A stretch of 64,000 bases of DNA, taken from assembly GCA_034670405.1 (NCBI GenBank), contig JAXDDX010000006.1, forward strand, positions 9,005,001-9,069,000, given 5' to 3'. The position numbers and the translations under genes were made by a program. The notes below the pieces were generated by a model. It was not told where the DNA came from. It did no database searches and worked only from the letters and a program-made list of their open reading frames with translations. How positions within the stretch are numbered: the stretch's first letter is position 1; each line of letters starts with the position of its first letter. This DNA comes from Hoplostethus atlanticus (lineage: Eukaryota; Chordata; Actinopteri; Trachichthyiformes; Trachichthyidae). Shown piece after piece: positions 26,497 to 37,891 of this stretch.

Positions 26497-27275
26497 TCTC
26501 TCTCTCTCTTTATCTGCATGTCTCTCTTCCTCGTCCCCCTGCCACTTGTTCTCCCTTTTTCCCACCCCTTTGCTTTCTCTCCTTCCTTCTCTCCTCTCTT
26601 TCGTCCCCACTTCTCTCGCTCATCTTTCTTTCTCTCCCTCTCTCCCTCCCCTCGTTTTCTCTCTCTCCCCCACTCTCTGTCTACCTCTCTCTCCTTCCCC
26701 CTTTCCTCTCTCTCTCTCTCTCTCTCATCTATCTTTCTTTGTCTCCCTCCCTCACCTCCATTCTCTCTCTACCTCCCTCCCTCCCTCCCTCCCTCCACAG
26801 GTACAGCAGATCAGGGGCCTTTTTTTCTCTCCTCTCTTTCTTTCTCTCCCTCCCCTCATTTTCTCTCTCTCCCCCACTCTCTGTCTACCTCTCTCGCCTT
26901 CCCCCTTTCCTCTCTCTCTCTCTCTTTCATCTATCTTCCTTTCTCTCCCTCCCTCACCTCCATTCTCTCTCTACCTCTCTCTCTCCCTCTCTCCCTCCCT
27001 CCACAGGTACAGCAGATCAGGGGGCTTTTTTTTCTCTCCTCTCTTTCGCCCACACTCGCCCACCCTCCTTCCCTCTCTCGCTCATCTCTTTCTTTCTCTC
27101 CCTCCCATTGTTTTCTCTCTCTCCCCCACTCTCTGTCTACCTCTCTCCTTCCCCCTTGCCTCTTTCTCTCATCTATCTTCCTTCCTCTCCCACCTCACCT
27201 CCATTCTCTCTCTACCTCCCTCCCTCCCTCCCTCCCTCCCTCCCTCCACAGGTACAGCGGATCAGGGGGCTTTAG
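26497..27275 (+). repeat. Triplicated pyrimidine tract of 206-245 bp
   Basis: Three tandem copies of a CT/CCCT-rich segment. Each contains CCCCCACTCTCTGTCTACCT and CACCTCCATTCTCTCTCTAC, and ends in (CCCT)n followed by CCACAGGTACAGC(A/G)GATCAGGGG. The ends lie at 26797, 27003 and 27248. Pyrimidine-rich frames of over 250 residues are translation artefacts of this block. Confidence 0.9.
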
Positions 27276-27472
27276 TTGATAAATACCTCGGACCAAGGGC
27301 TCACCAGCCACCAATTCCTGCCACTTTACTGTGTCACTCTGTGGCCAAGGCCTCATTAAAAAGGCATTAGCCTCCTCTTGGTCCCGGGATGGAGGCCGAG
27401 CCTGGCTCAGTCGCTGCCGCAGGGATCTATTTAAAAGTGGCGTCAGGAATGGATAAGAAAGAGAGAGGTAGG

Positions 27473-27510
<38 letters not shown>

Positions 27511-28080
27511 TCAAACAAAGGGGGAAAAAAAAGATTTGGCCGTAGTGTGTGAGAGAGAGAGAGAGAGAGGAAGAAAGAGAGAGAGAGAGAGAGAGGCATC
27601 AATCCCATATCTGAGTGAGTGAGGGCCAGGAGTCCAAGGAGGAGAGGAGAAGGAGGAGAAGGCAGCGGTAACTAGCTGAAGAGAAGCTTACGTCTCCCCC
27701 CCGTGAGTCCAGGTGCCTTCAGAATTTAATTGATACCGGCCAATTAAAGCCCCTGGGTTGACCTTGAGGGGGTCGGGACCAGGTGGAGTCAGGGGTTGGC
27801 GAGGGGATGAGGAGGTGTCGGGGGGGATGAGGAGATGGTGAGGGGGGAGGTGAAAGGGGGGGAGGTGGAGAGAGCAGCGCGGAAACACAAGAGTAAGCGT
27901 TTGCCGCAGATCATTAGTAAATAAGTAGTCTGGAGGTGAAGACAGAGACAGGAGGAGGCAGAGAGGAGAGAGGAAGAGGATGGGGTTCGCTTACAAGGGA
28001 AAGGCTGCTCCGGGGAGGGGGAGGGAGGGGGAGGGTGGGGAGGAGGGAGCCTGGTTGAATGTCCTGAATGTAGAAAAAAA
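27276..28080. other. Low-repeat island flanked by GA arrays
   Basis: 27276-27440 and 27700-27790 are unique and contain AATTA-type cores. (GA)n tracts lie at about 27477-27509 and 27550-27594. 27780-28050 is strongly purine-rich. No gene is supported. Confidence 0.4.
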
Positions 28081-29063
28081 CACTTCCACAAGAAAAAATG
28101 GAGAGAATCTTTCAAGTATTTATTAAGTTGTTATTGTTCTTTAGAGTCTGCTAATATTGGCTAAATTTTATACTTTTGTAAGGTTTAGAAGATAAGTTAG
28201 TTCATATATTTGAGTTAATTCACTAAAAAGATATTTACAATATTTACACAGTTAATATTTACATATTTACATGTTTAAATATTTACATCAGCATCTTTAA
28301 AACAGTTAAAATCTCCTGAATCTACCTCTGTGGTTTTCCTCACATTTACCTTAGTTTGAGTCCTTCTAGCTTCTGATTGGTCAGTTCAGCGACATGTGAG
28401 TTAGAGAGAAGGAAGTGTGGTTGTTGTGAGACTGATGTGTGGAAGGAACAGTAAAGTGCTGCTTAAAAAGTTATCCGTCTCCATCCTGCTGTTACTTCTC
28501 ATTAAGGGTGATCCAACCATCACATATTGAACCCTCACGTTACACTTTCATTTGAAGACAAAAACAAAGAAAAGCCCTTGGTAATATTGTAATGGACCAA
28601 CTAAAGGCCATGCAACCACAATAGACTTGTACACTGGGTATCACATCTCTGGGAGGTTGTGGTGGACAAACATTTTCCAGACAGAAAACATTTCAGAACA
28701 TGAAAAGACACTTTCAAACTGTTTTTGAACAATGAAACCGAACTGTTCATCGGGCTGATCAGGCCAAGACATTTATTTGACGGATGCATTCCCATTGCTA
28801 TTTATTGCAGAATTTCTTTATCAATTAAAAAATATTTTCCACATAAAAAAAAAAATCACTTTTGCAATATTTGGGGAAATTGTTGTTATTCAATGCATCA
28901 TAAATACTTGCAGTGGAGAGACATGGAACAACGATGAACAATGAATGAAGGAACAACTGAGGGAAGGATGGAGGGAACGGGAGATGGACTGAAACATGAA
29001 ATATCAGACAGGGAGATAAGTAGATGTATGGCAGACTGCAGGTGGGCTGCGAGAGAACGAGAG

Positions 29064-29099
<36 letters not shown>

Positions 29100-29320
29100 G
29101 CAAACAGACACACACAGACAAGCTGCCTCCTCATTTATCAACACCACCAGAGTCCAATGCAACCGCCCCTCCGCCACCTCGCCGCCGTGATGGAAGGATG
29201 AGAAATAAACGAGCGGGTAGCTGTCACCACCGCCGGCTGTGTGTCTGTCCACGTGTTGACAGGTTGAAGGAGTAGATGGCACATGTGTGCAGGCAGGGTC
29301 AGCTCCATGAAAGAGGACAG
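28081..29320. other. AT-rich stretch with TATTTAC cluster, then GA array
   Basis: Five TATTTAC motifs (reverse complement GTAAATA, a forkhead-type core) fall within about 75 bp at 28218-28290. A (GA)n array lies at 29064-29096. No supported gene. Confidence 0.45.
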
Positions 29321-30560
29321 GGTCAGGCAGGCGAGCAAGTACTCAGGTGGAGGGGGAACGGATTAGATCATATGGATTTCTGGGTAAAATAGTTGGGCCG
29401 ACAGACAGGAGGCGAGGATTTTTGTCTCGCAGCCAGACAGACAGACAGACCCTTATACCTGAGACAGCTCGGAGGCGAGACAAACACCCGCTCAGGTAGG
29501 GGGGAAGCTCTTGCACTGATGCAGATGAAAAGGAACGAGGTCAGGCAGGCAGGAAGGACTCAGGTGGAAGGCAGTGGATGAACTAATGTGGATTTCTTTT
29601 AGTACAATAGTTACAGACAGACAGTCGGCTGTCAGCGGGTATTTTCAGAGGAAAATAAAGGCTTTGTTCAGGTGCAGAAGGAGCTCTGGCGCTGACAAGA
29701 GGCAATCTGAAGTGGGGGAGGACCGGGTCAGACGGATGGATAATGCAGAAGACAGACGGGCGGGCAGGCGGTAAAGTGGAGGGGATGGTGTAATACTGCA
29801 GCGAGGCAGGAGGGGACTTGAGGGGACGTAATGACGCAGATCAATATGGCGGACAGACAGGAGCTGCTCAGGTAAATGTTTGTTTTGTTCTTTCTGTTCT
29901 GTTCAGCAGTTTGTTTCTCTGTTTGGTTCGGTTTGTGTCTTGTTCTTGTATTTGGCGCTGAGCGTCTGTCGTGGATTTTGCTGCTTTTTGTTTTTGCCAC
30001 GGTGCCACCGCCACAGCACCACGGACATCAAGCCAGTCAGTCAGTCAGTCAGTCAGTCAGGGGTGAGACGCCGTATCAAACATGTACAGGCCCTTGAGAA
30101 GTGTCTGTTGTTTGTTGAGCCGTATCAAGTAAAAGTTCAGTTGTTGTTGAAAATGTAACTTTAACTAGGATTCTTCACACCTCAGCTTCAGAGTTTCACA
30201 CAACTCCCACAATCCTTCTTGTGTTCAGAAAGAACTAGAGCATCTTCTCCTTACACTATTAGAAATATCAACGCCTCTCAACTCTGTCTGACACGGGTTA
30301 TGGCTGATATTTGCTCTTTGACAATGAGTTGTGACAATGAACTCCAGGGCCCATGTTGTTAAAATGTCACCAGGAGTGGTGATCCAGGACCAGGTAAGCC
30401 TCTTCAGTCTCAGCTTGGATGGTAAATCAGTCTTTGTATATAGGTTTCCATAGTCAAGAGGGGAGGGTAGTCAGTCGCAGTGTACCATGTTTATATGAGG
30501 GGAGATGATAAATTCAGGTAGCGAGACAGAGAGACAGACAGGTAATATAGCTGTCAGTCA
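29321..30560 (+). repeat. Degenerate repeat of about 218 bp with GACA microsatellites
   Basis: GGTCAGGCAGGC, ACTCAGGTGGA, TATGGATTTC-like and AATAGTT then GACAGACAG occur in the same order at about 29321-29410 and 29539-29625, a period of about 218 bp. Looser relatives with GACAGACAG and CTCAGGTA continue to about 30560. A (CAGT)n run lies at 30035-30060. Confidence 0.6.
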
Positions 30561-30687
30561 GACAGACAGACAGTACAGTGGAAGTGCCTTGAGTGCCTTC
30601 AATGAGGAATGAGGTAGATGGATGGATTGCTTCCTCAGCAGGTTTAATGAAGACAACAGCAGGTACTCCTACTGTCGCATGTACTGT

Positions 30688-30760
<73 letters not shown>

Positions 30761-31690
30761 TGGGAACCTGAGTGAGATGTCCAAGGAGACGGACCAGGCC
30801 TGCTTTCGCCGCTCCTTCACCCGTGAATCAGGGCCTGAGGTTGGGATGAGGCCGGAGACGAAGGCCTCTGCAGAGATAACAGGAGGTTAAATAAGACGAT
30901 GTGCTGCAATCTAGATCTTCTACGTGTTTTAATGGAAAATTTTTGCTGCATTTGACTCGTTTCTTGTTGCAGGCAAAATCTCCATTTTCCCCCAAAGGGC
31001 TAGCTTCACCAGATGGACACCAGGAACAGGTGGTACCAGAGCCACTATTTTTACCCTGCATATGTGCGACTCCGAATAGGAACAGGTCGCTGGCCTCGTT
31101 CTAGCGGGTCCCCACATGACAAGTGGCAAGTATATTTTAATCATCCCAGGGTCCCTGAACACCTCACGATTTATTCACTGAAAAAAAACGAAGGCTGATA
31201 AAAATCTGTGTTTAAGAAACCCTCCGCACTAACTTATTCTTGACTCTTTAATCTTCCCTTGTAAACTTTGGACAGTCAAAGAACAGGATGGGTACACCCA
31301 CCATCTGGAGGAAGTTGCTGAAATAGCTGGACAGTAATGAGACGACGGGAACGCGTGCATTCTGCTGATGCCCGTACAACTCCCCCGAACCAATTAATAA
31401 TAAAACTCACCATCCCTCCATCCCTCCATCCCTCCATCCCTCCATCCCTCCATCCCACCTCATCCCCGTTCCTTCTCATGATGAAACAGTAGTTAACTCA
31501 TGCTCAGGGGGGGCATTGGGTTCCCATGACGGGGGCTCTTACAACCCCAAAAAAAAAAAAAAGGTGAAAGAGAGTTGAAAGGTCGTTGACCCCACCCTTA
31601 TTCACTCACAGATGATTTACTGCCCATGTTTGCATGCGGGCACTACTCCAGGGAGGTTGTGAGGTGACCTGGGACAGACAGGGGATCAGA
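30561..31690. repeat. GT array and CCATCCCT octamer array
   Basis: A pure (GT)n array lies at about 30689-30757 (roughly 34 units), and an octameric (CCATCCCT)n array lies at 31411-31457. The DNA between looks unique and no gene is supported. Confidence 0.85.
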
Positions 31691-32110
31691 TTTGAAGTTT
31701 ATTTATGTAGTGTACGGCCTGGGGGTGGATGAAAGGGCCTCTCATACAGGGGTCAAAGATTGGAGGCGTTGATGGAAATCCCTGAGCCAAGTAACATAGA
31801 ACAACAACAACATAGAATAACACAACTAATATAAGTAATAAAAGTTAAATAATACAAAATATATAAGATATGCTCTACAAAAAATATACAAATGCTTAGT
31901 GCAAAAGAAAAAATAATCGTAATGATAATAATGTGCAAAGAAAAAAGAAAAAAGAGAGAGTGCTTGTGTGTGTATGCATATGTGTGTGTGTGGGTGCATG
32001 TGTGTACATCTGCATGTGTGGGTGTCTTTGGGTTAGGGGGTCACTGAATTGCAGCGTTGCCGGGAGCGTAGGTGGTCTGCAGGCTTTGAGGAAGTAGATG
32101 CACGCAAACT
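31691..32110. other. A-rich dispersed-repeat-like sequence
   Basis: TTTATTTATGTAGTG at about 31699 followed by AAC/AAT-rich sequence to about 31960 and TG-rich sequence to 32020 resembles retroposon-derived tails in fish. There is no coding part and the family is not assignable. Confidence 0.3.
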
Positions 32111-32549
32111 CTCGAGGTGGCTGCTATCAGTCTCTATTTACACCTGATAACATGATGAAGTTATTGATTCTTACCATGTGATCGTCTGTTGACAGCAGAG
32201 ACAGACAATTACAGACATGGTGACATTGCTAACATCATGACAGGCTAACAAAATACAAAATACAGTCTAGAAAGGCGATGTTTTGAACGGGGCTCTAGTG
32301 TGTGTGTGTCGAGCATGTACATGCTACTTTGCCAGCCATTACACCCAACAGTATTTTGTCACTGTACTTGTTACACACACCCCATAATAACACCTACAAT
32401 TATTATAAACGTTTTCCATTTGCCAATACCTGCAAATGATAACACTTCCTGTCTCTGTTGCCTCAACGAGTTGCTCTTGTATCATCGCCTTAATGGTGGA
32501 CAAGGAGGAGGATGCGAGAGCAGAAGTACTCTGACACAGGGGTCACTGA

Positions 32550-32584
<35 letters not shown>

Positions 32585-34457
32585 CTTGTTTAGTGTGCAG
32601 GCATTTAGAAGGATGGCTGAAAGGGGTTGTGACATGAGGGGCGGGGAGAGGGTATACAGAGAACAGTAGGTTTGACTAATGGATGGTGAACTGGGTTAGG
32701 TCAAAGGGTACTAGCACTGGGCAGAGCAACCTCTAGCCTGTTCTCTGGCAGATCGGTGGGTTTGCAGAGCAGGAAAGGGCCCCACCCCCCAACCACACTC
32801 CCAATACCTCCGATGCCTCACAGAATCAGACGTATGATAGATTGGGACGGCGCAGAGGTGCTGACTGCCACCTGGGAGTCTGCGATACAGCGGCTGGTGA
32901 TTGACTGGGATTTAGTGGGAACGAACCCGCCGGTGTAGCCTGACAGGGACTGATAGCCTCGGTATCATCATTCTGGGTCACAGCAGGGGTGGCCTCCTCT
33001 CTCTCTCTGGGAGGTCAGAAAGGAAGGACAACAGCAGTATGTCTGAGGGTATAGACAGCTATACCGAGTGTACCGACCTCCTTCTCTGAGACATGTTGAG
33101 TACTGATCAATTTGCTCATATTTAGAGGTAGAGGTAGGTAAAGTTTGATTTCTACTGTCACTTGTGCATGCATTTTATATTTGTGTTAACAAGAGGGATG
33201 CAGTACCTTCTCATTCTCCCCCAAATGACCCTCCGCTACACACCAAGTGTACAACATATTAAGAATAGCTCTTTCCCTGAAATAGCCCGACCACATGAAT
33301 CCAGGTAGAGGCGCCACCTCTTTACTGATTTCACCTATTTAATCCACTGTAATCATAAAGTGGAGATGAAAATGGAGCAGAGGAGTAAGGTCAACTAGGA
33401 CATGAAAGGGGGTCGGCCTGATGTAGTGTAACCAGAAAAAGAAGAGTTAGGAGAGTAAAAAGTAGACTGTGAAAGATGGTGGAAGAATAAAAACCAAACA
33501 TATTTCCAAGCAGCCGCTCTCGGGGTCCAGCGTTCGAAATACTTCTGGACAGGTCACATTGTACGAGCCATAATCAATATAATCAAACACCTTGAAATAG
33601 TAGAAGTCACACATCTGCCAAAATCACAGCTTGTTGGAAAAGGTGAATCGCATCACTTCCTGTGTGCCAGAGGAAGACCTACCTGACACCGGCAGATGTA
33701 AAAGCTTTCATGAACTGGCCAACACTTCACTTCAGGTGTCTTAAACTATTTTTCTCTTCTCTACCTCTGCACCGTAGAACCTTTAGAGCCTTGTTTCTTT
33801 AACAGTAGCTCTCCTTGGTAACCCTGTATCAATAACATTTAAAACCACACGCTTGAATGAAAGGACTTTTCCCCCAATGTTTTAAAGGAGCTCACATGTG
33901 ATGTAAATCTGTGTTTCTACGTTATTAATATTATTGATTTGTTTTTTCTAGTTGTATTTCAGGTCGTTTTTCTTCACTATTGTACTACATCAATCATCAA
34001 TAGAGAGGAGCAAAACGGGCCTTTATTTGTATGGCAGATTATTACTTTAACTATCACGATACCACCGGAAGAAGAGACTGGACAAGTACATTTATAGTCA
34101 TCTCTGACTTACTGTGTATCAGTCTGTCCAATAGCTTGACTGACAAGGCAAATATCTCATTAGTAGCTTAGCATACATTATGTCCATTTTATATAAATGG
34201 ATAAAACTCATTTGTAATTCCATTTGTTTACAACTCAATTTGTGCAATTAAACCCAATGAGCAATTAAAACCGTCAACAGCCACTGCATCATCACCTCCA
34301 ACATCTCCCCCAACAACGCTCATCTACTGTGTTGCCTTTCAATCTAAGTGATTATCCATTTGTACCGTCAGCAGGACGATAACATCATGACATGGTGTTT
34401 ATACAGCCTACGCTGCCATGGGCATAAAGAAGCCCTTAGTTCTCCACTTGGAAGCAT

Positions 34458-34458
<1 letters not shown>
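32111..34458. other. Non-coding stretch, nothing recognised
   Basis: Mostly unique sequence with one GT array (32553-32582). A 60-residue frame at 32756-32938 has no family resemblance that I can see. Confidence 0.5.
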
Positions 34459-34517
<59 letters not shown>

Positions 34518-34746
34518 CGGTGGTGTTGGGGCTTCGCTTATAATAGTGCTGGTTTTACTTCAATTTTTATGTTTCTTGATATGTTTCTACTTTTTATCTA
34601 TTTTTTGTTGTTTTTTTATTTTTTATTTTTCTCTCATTGCTGCATGAGTGATCATCTGGTTTAACATGAGGCTGTTTTTCTTGTATTTGTGGTTTGAACT
34701 GAATTAATAATAGAATTTTTCAAATTAAAATTAAATTCTCTCTCTC

Positions 34747-34837
<91 letters not shown>

Positions 34838-34985
34838 CCACCACTTTCTCTCCTTATTTCCTCCTCTCTCTTTTCCCCCGTCTCTCCCCTCTCTTTCTCT
34901 CTTTCTCTCTCCCTATCCCACTATTTCTCCATTTTTCTCTCCCTCTATCTCCCAGCCCCTCTCTCTCTCGTTCCTCGACTCTCTC
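34459..34985 (+). repeat. Two long CT arrays and pyrimidine tract
   Basis: (CT)n at about 34459-34511 and at 34738-34834, then degenerate pyrimidine-rich sequence to about 34985. Frames across it are artefacts. Confidence 0.9.
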
Positions 34986-35039
34986 TTTCTCCATCACTCT
35001 TACCTCCCACCCTCCCGCCCCCACCCCCACCCTGTAAAG

Positions 35040-36010
35040 CCTATAAATCACATGGTGATAGATTGGCCCCTTTGGGAATGTCTCAACCCAAGGATCGGAG
35101 CAAGGGTAGTTCACCAGATATGGCTCTTCTTTGTTCTGAAAGCATGCCACCGGGGGATATTTACATGAAGGGCACAGATCGTAGTCACTCCGGCTTGAAG
35201 GAGGGGAAGAGAGGCGTATATTCATGGAAATAGTCCAAGGACAAAAAAAGGCTGCAATAACAGATATTTTCAAGGGACTAAATTGCAGGTTATATTCGGA
35301 CTGAGACCTCTGGTGGGACTGAATACTACCATAGTCTCTATTTATATTGCGGCTTGTGACTACACTGAGACCTGACCATCAAGCACAAGTGTTTGAATTC
35401 AAAAGGCGTAACCCAGAAACTGTGAGGAAGACATGCTGCTATCCCTCCCTGTGGCCTGAATCTCTGATAAGTGGTTCATACCACAGGCCGCGGCGTTGCA
35501 GCCATTTTGCATTGTCGTTGTCATGTTGACAAGAGTTCAGTTTAACTCGTGTTTCACACAGCAAATTAGACACTTTGGTTTCAAACGACCTTCATACCCA
35601 ACGCGCCGCCTCGTCGCATGCGCTCGCCAGTGAGCCGCCATGGAAAGCTCGCGAAGAAGAGGCGCTGCGAGGGGGCTCTCGCTATCCATCACACCTCGCG
35701 GGCAGCGCCGAGGTGGCTGTCACATAATCCTAGATGCTCATTTCACTTTAATTTATTTATCTTTCTCCAGGAACGCCAAGACCCAACAAGGTCACCCCGC
35801 GTCACCGCGATTTGCCAAAAGCCCCTTCTGCCACGACTCATCCCGGCGCTTTAACCCCGGGCATCCTTCACAGCAGCATTAAATATTTATGCAACACAGT
35901 TAGGGTTGATAGTTATAACAGCAGGAGTAGCGCTGTTGAACGCAGCGCCTGGCCGGGTTTTATCACCTCGTTGTTAATGATTATAGACACTATAGACACT
36001 ATAGCCTGAA
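35040..36010. other. Low-repeat island, possible conserved non-coding DNA
   Basis: About 1 kb without simple repeats. 35690-36010 is especially compact, with TTTAATTTATTTAT and GTTAATGATTATAG cores and a short direct repeat of ATAGACACT near 35985. This is typical of regulatory DNA, but conservation is not demonstrated. Confidence 0.25.
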
Positions 36011-37675
36011 GACACGTGCTATAGCTGCACACGGGTGCTTGTAGGGTGCAGCCAACTCTCTTTGCAATCTTTCTTTGTCCAAGTCAAAGAAATGCAACAT
36101 GTGTGTATGGTTCACAGATGAAAGACTAACAAAAGAAACAATCTACAAACAAGGAATGAGTGTGCATGTCTGCTTAGCCCCGCCTCTCTGAGTGTGTCTA
36201 TACACCATAGTTTGCTGTAGTATAGGTCAGTATATGGAAGTCTATAGGTCTTTTCAGAACAGCATCAGCATCAGCATCTTAGTCCAGTGACAAATCTGAC
36301 CACTGGATTACAAGGAATGGAGATTATCAATACACTAAGATGCTTTTGAGTCAGCTAGAAAATGTGAAATTATGAAATCGCTTGCTCAGACCTATCCTTG
36401 GAAACACGCATTAGTCTTTCTTCCTTTTTTTCAGCACCTTCCATGCATTAGCCTCACCAGCTCCATCTCTGAGGGAGATCATTCCCTCCAAGACATCTGG
36501 TGCAATAACGTACGACGCACAACGACGAGGAAAAATACTTTTTAATAAAGGAGGATGAGAAGAAGATCCTGCCAGGAGACGGGACCTGGAACCTTTTTGC
36601 GGGCTTGCCTGTTGAAAGTGTCGAGGCTGGTATTATACTGTGGAGTTTTTTTGGGGGTCTGCTTTAGATAAGGGTAAATAAAGCCTTTTATTGCTTTGAT
36701 TCCTTCAACGATAGACTCAGCCGTGTAATATAGCCACCAAGATATCGGGGGATTGGAGACAAATAAGGAGGGAAGCAAGGTAAGGAATATGTCATATGAA
36801 GAAAATATTTCATTTTGACTTTGTCTGGTGATGAGACGCGGACGCAAAGATGCAGAACTTGCAAGCAATATAAAAAATCCTTTATCACCCAAAGGCCATC
36901 ATCAGAAATGTGTCTTTAATTGACCTGTTTAAAAAAAAAGGTTAAATAAATACATAGATAAAGAAACAATATTAAAAACCTGTTTGCGTTCCTCTGATAA
37001 GATGATGTCTTTATATTTTATCACTACATTACGAACGCATTTAACCTTAAACACATTTAACCTGTATGTTGTGTGTAAACATGGTGCCTGCTCGCTGGGC
37101 TGTGCTCTAGTTAATGGTTGTACCTCGTGGACATGCAGACCGATCTAAACTGCTTCATCTCAGCACCTCCGCCCAGTAACAAGGTCATATCTGACATGAA
37201 AGTTTCCTTTTATTACCTACGTATGTCACTTTATGTCTGTTTTCACACATAGAGAAAGCCCTGACAAGTATTGATTACGTATTACTGCTGCTATAGGGCT
37301 CAGCCTCAAATCAATACACAAAATGCTCATGACCTTATGGAAAATTCCTTTTCTGTAAAGTCAAGTCCTCAAGTGGTTTAAGTAATTTGCGTGGGCACAG
37401 TTGAACGCCTCTCGAAATTACTTTTTTATTTGTGTCTTATTAGCAGTTATATGATAATATGACAATGATTTATTTCTCAGCTCGGTCCTTTTCTGCTTGT
37501 TCACATTTTCTAATGCAGCGCTTTCATCAAGCAAGTGCAACCACCTGTCACTTTCAACAAGGTCACTGAAATGTCAATCTCAGCATCGTTTTTTGTGCTT
37601 CCTCCTCCAAATCATACAGGGTGGAATTCAGTTCCATCTACTCCTGTCAATCTAAAGCAGAAATGCCAATACCAA

Positions 37676-37678
<3 letters not shown>
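36011..37678. other. Non-coding stretch, nothing recognised
   Basis: Unique-looking. A 116-residue minus-strand frame (36542-36892) shows no signal, domain or splice support that I recognise and may be a chance frame. Confidence 0.45.

Positions 37679-37732
<54 letters not shown>
37679..37732 (+). repeat. (CT)n microsatellite
   Basis: Uninterrupted CT array of about 27 units, ending in GTGTGTG. Confidence 0.95.
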
Positions 37733-37741
<9 letters not shown>

Positions 37742-37840
37742 GGCTCTGTCTCTACATTTCCCACAACGCCGCAAGCATTATCCATGTTGTATAATTGTTG
37801 TTTCAGAGCAGCAGGAAGTAATACCGTTTCCTGTTTTTTT

Positions 37841-37891
37841 GGTGCCGGACCAAGATGGTCCGGCACCAATCGACACCTTGGCGTGTCGATT
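37841..37891. other. Two adjacent perfect hairpins
   Basis: 37841-37867 is a perfect inverted repeat with 12-bp arms (GGTGCCGGACCA) and a 3-nt loop. Immediately next, 37868-37891 has 9-bp arms (AATCGACAC) and a 6-nt loop that may pair further around one bulged C. A weaker CAGGAA/TTCCTG stem precedes them at about 37813-37833. No known RNA family is recognised. Confidence 0.9.

Noticed and set aside
26472-27370. Open frames of 250-296 residues on the plus strand
   Set aside because: They are Ser/Leu/Pro-only translations of the triplicated CT-rich tract, open in all three frames at once, with no domain or splice support.
28380-28560. Possible solo LTR end
   Set aside because: The sequence has a faint LTR-like look near the end of the AT-rich block, but no paired terminus or target-site duplication could be seen, so no element is claimed.
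36542-36892. 116-residue minus-strand protein
   Set aside because: No recognisable domain, splice sites, Kozak context or codon bias. It is within the range of chance frames in AT-rich DNA.
37841-37891. microRNA precursor
   Set aside because: The stems are only 12 and 9 bp with tiny loops, too short for a Drosha/Dicer substrate.
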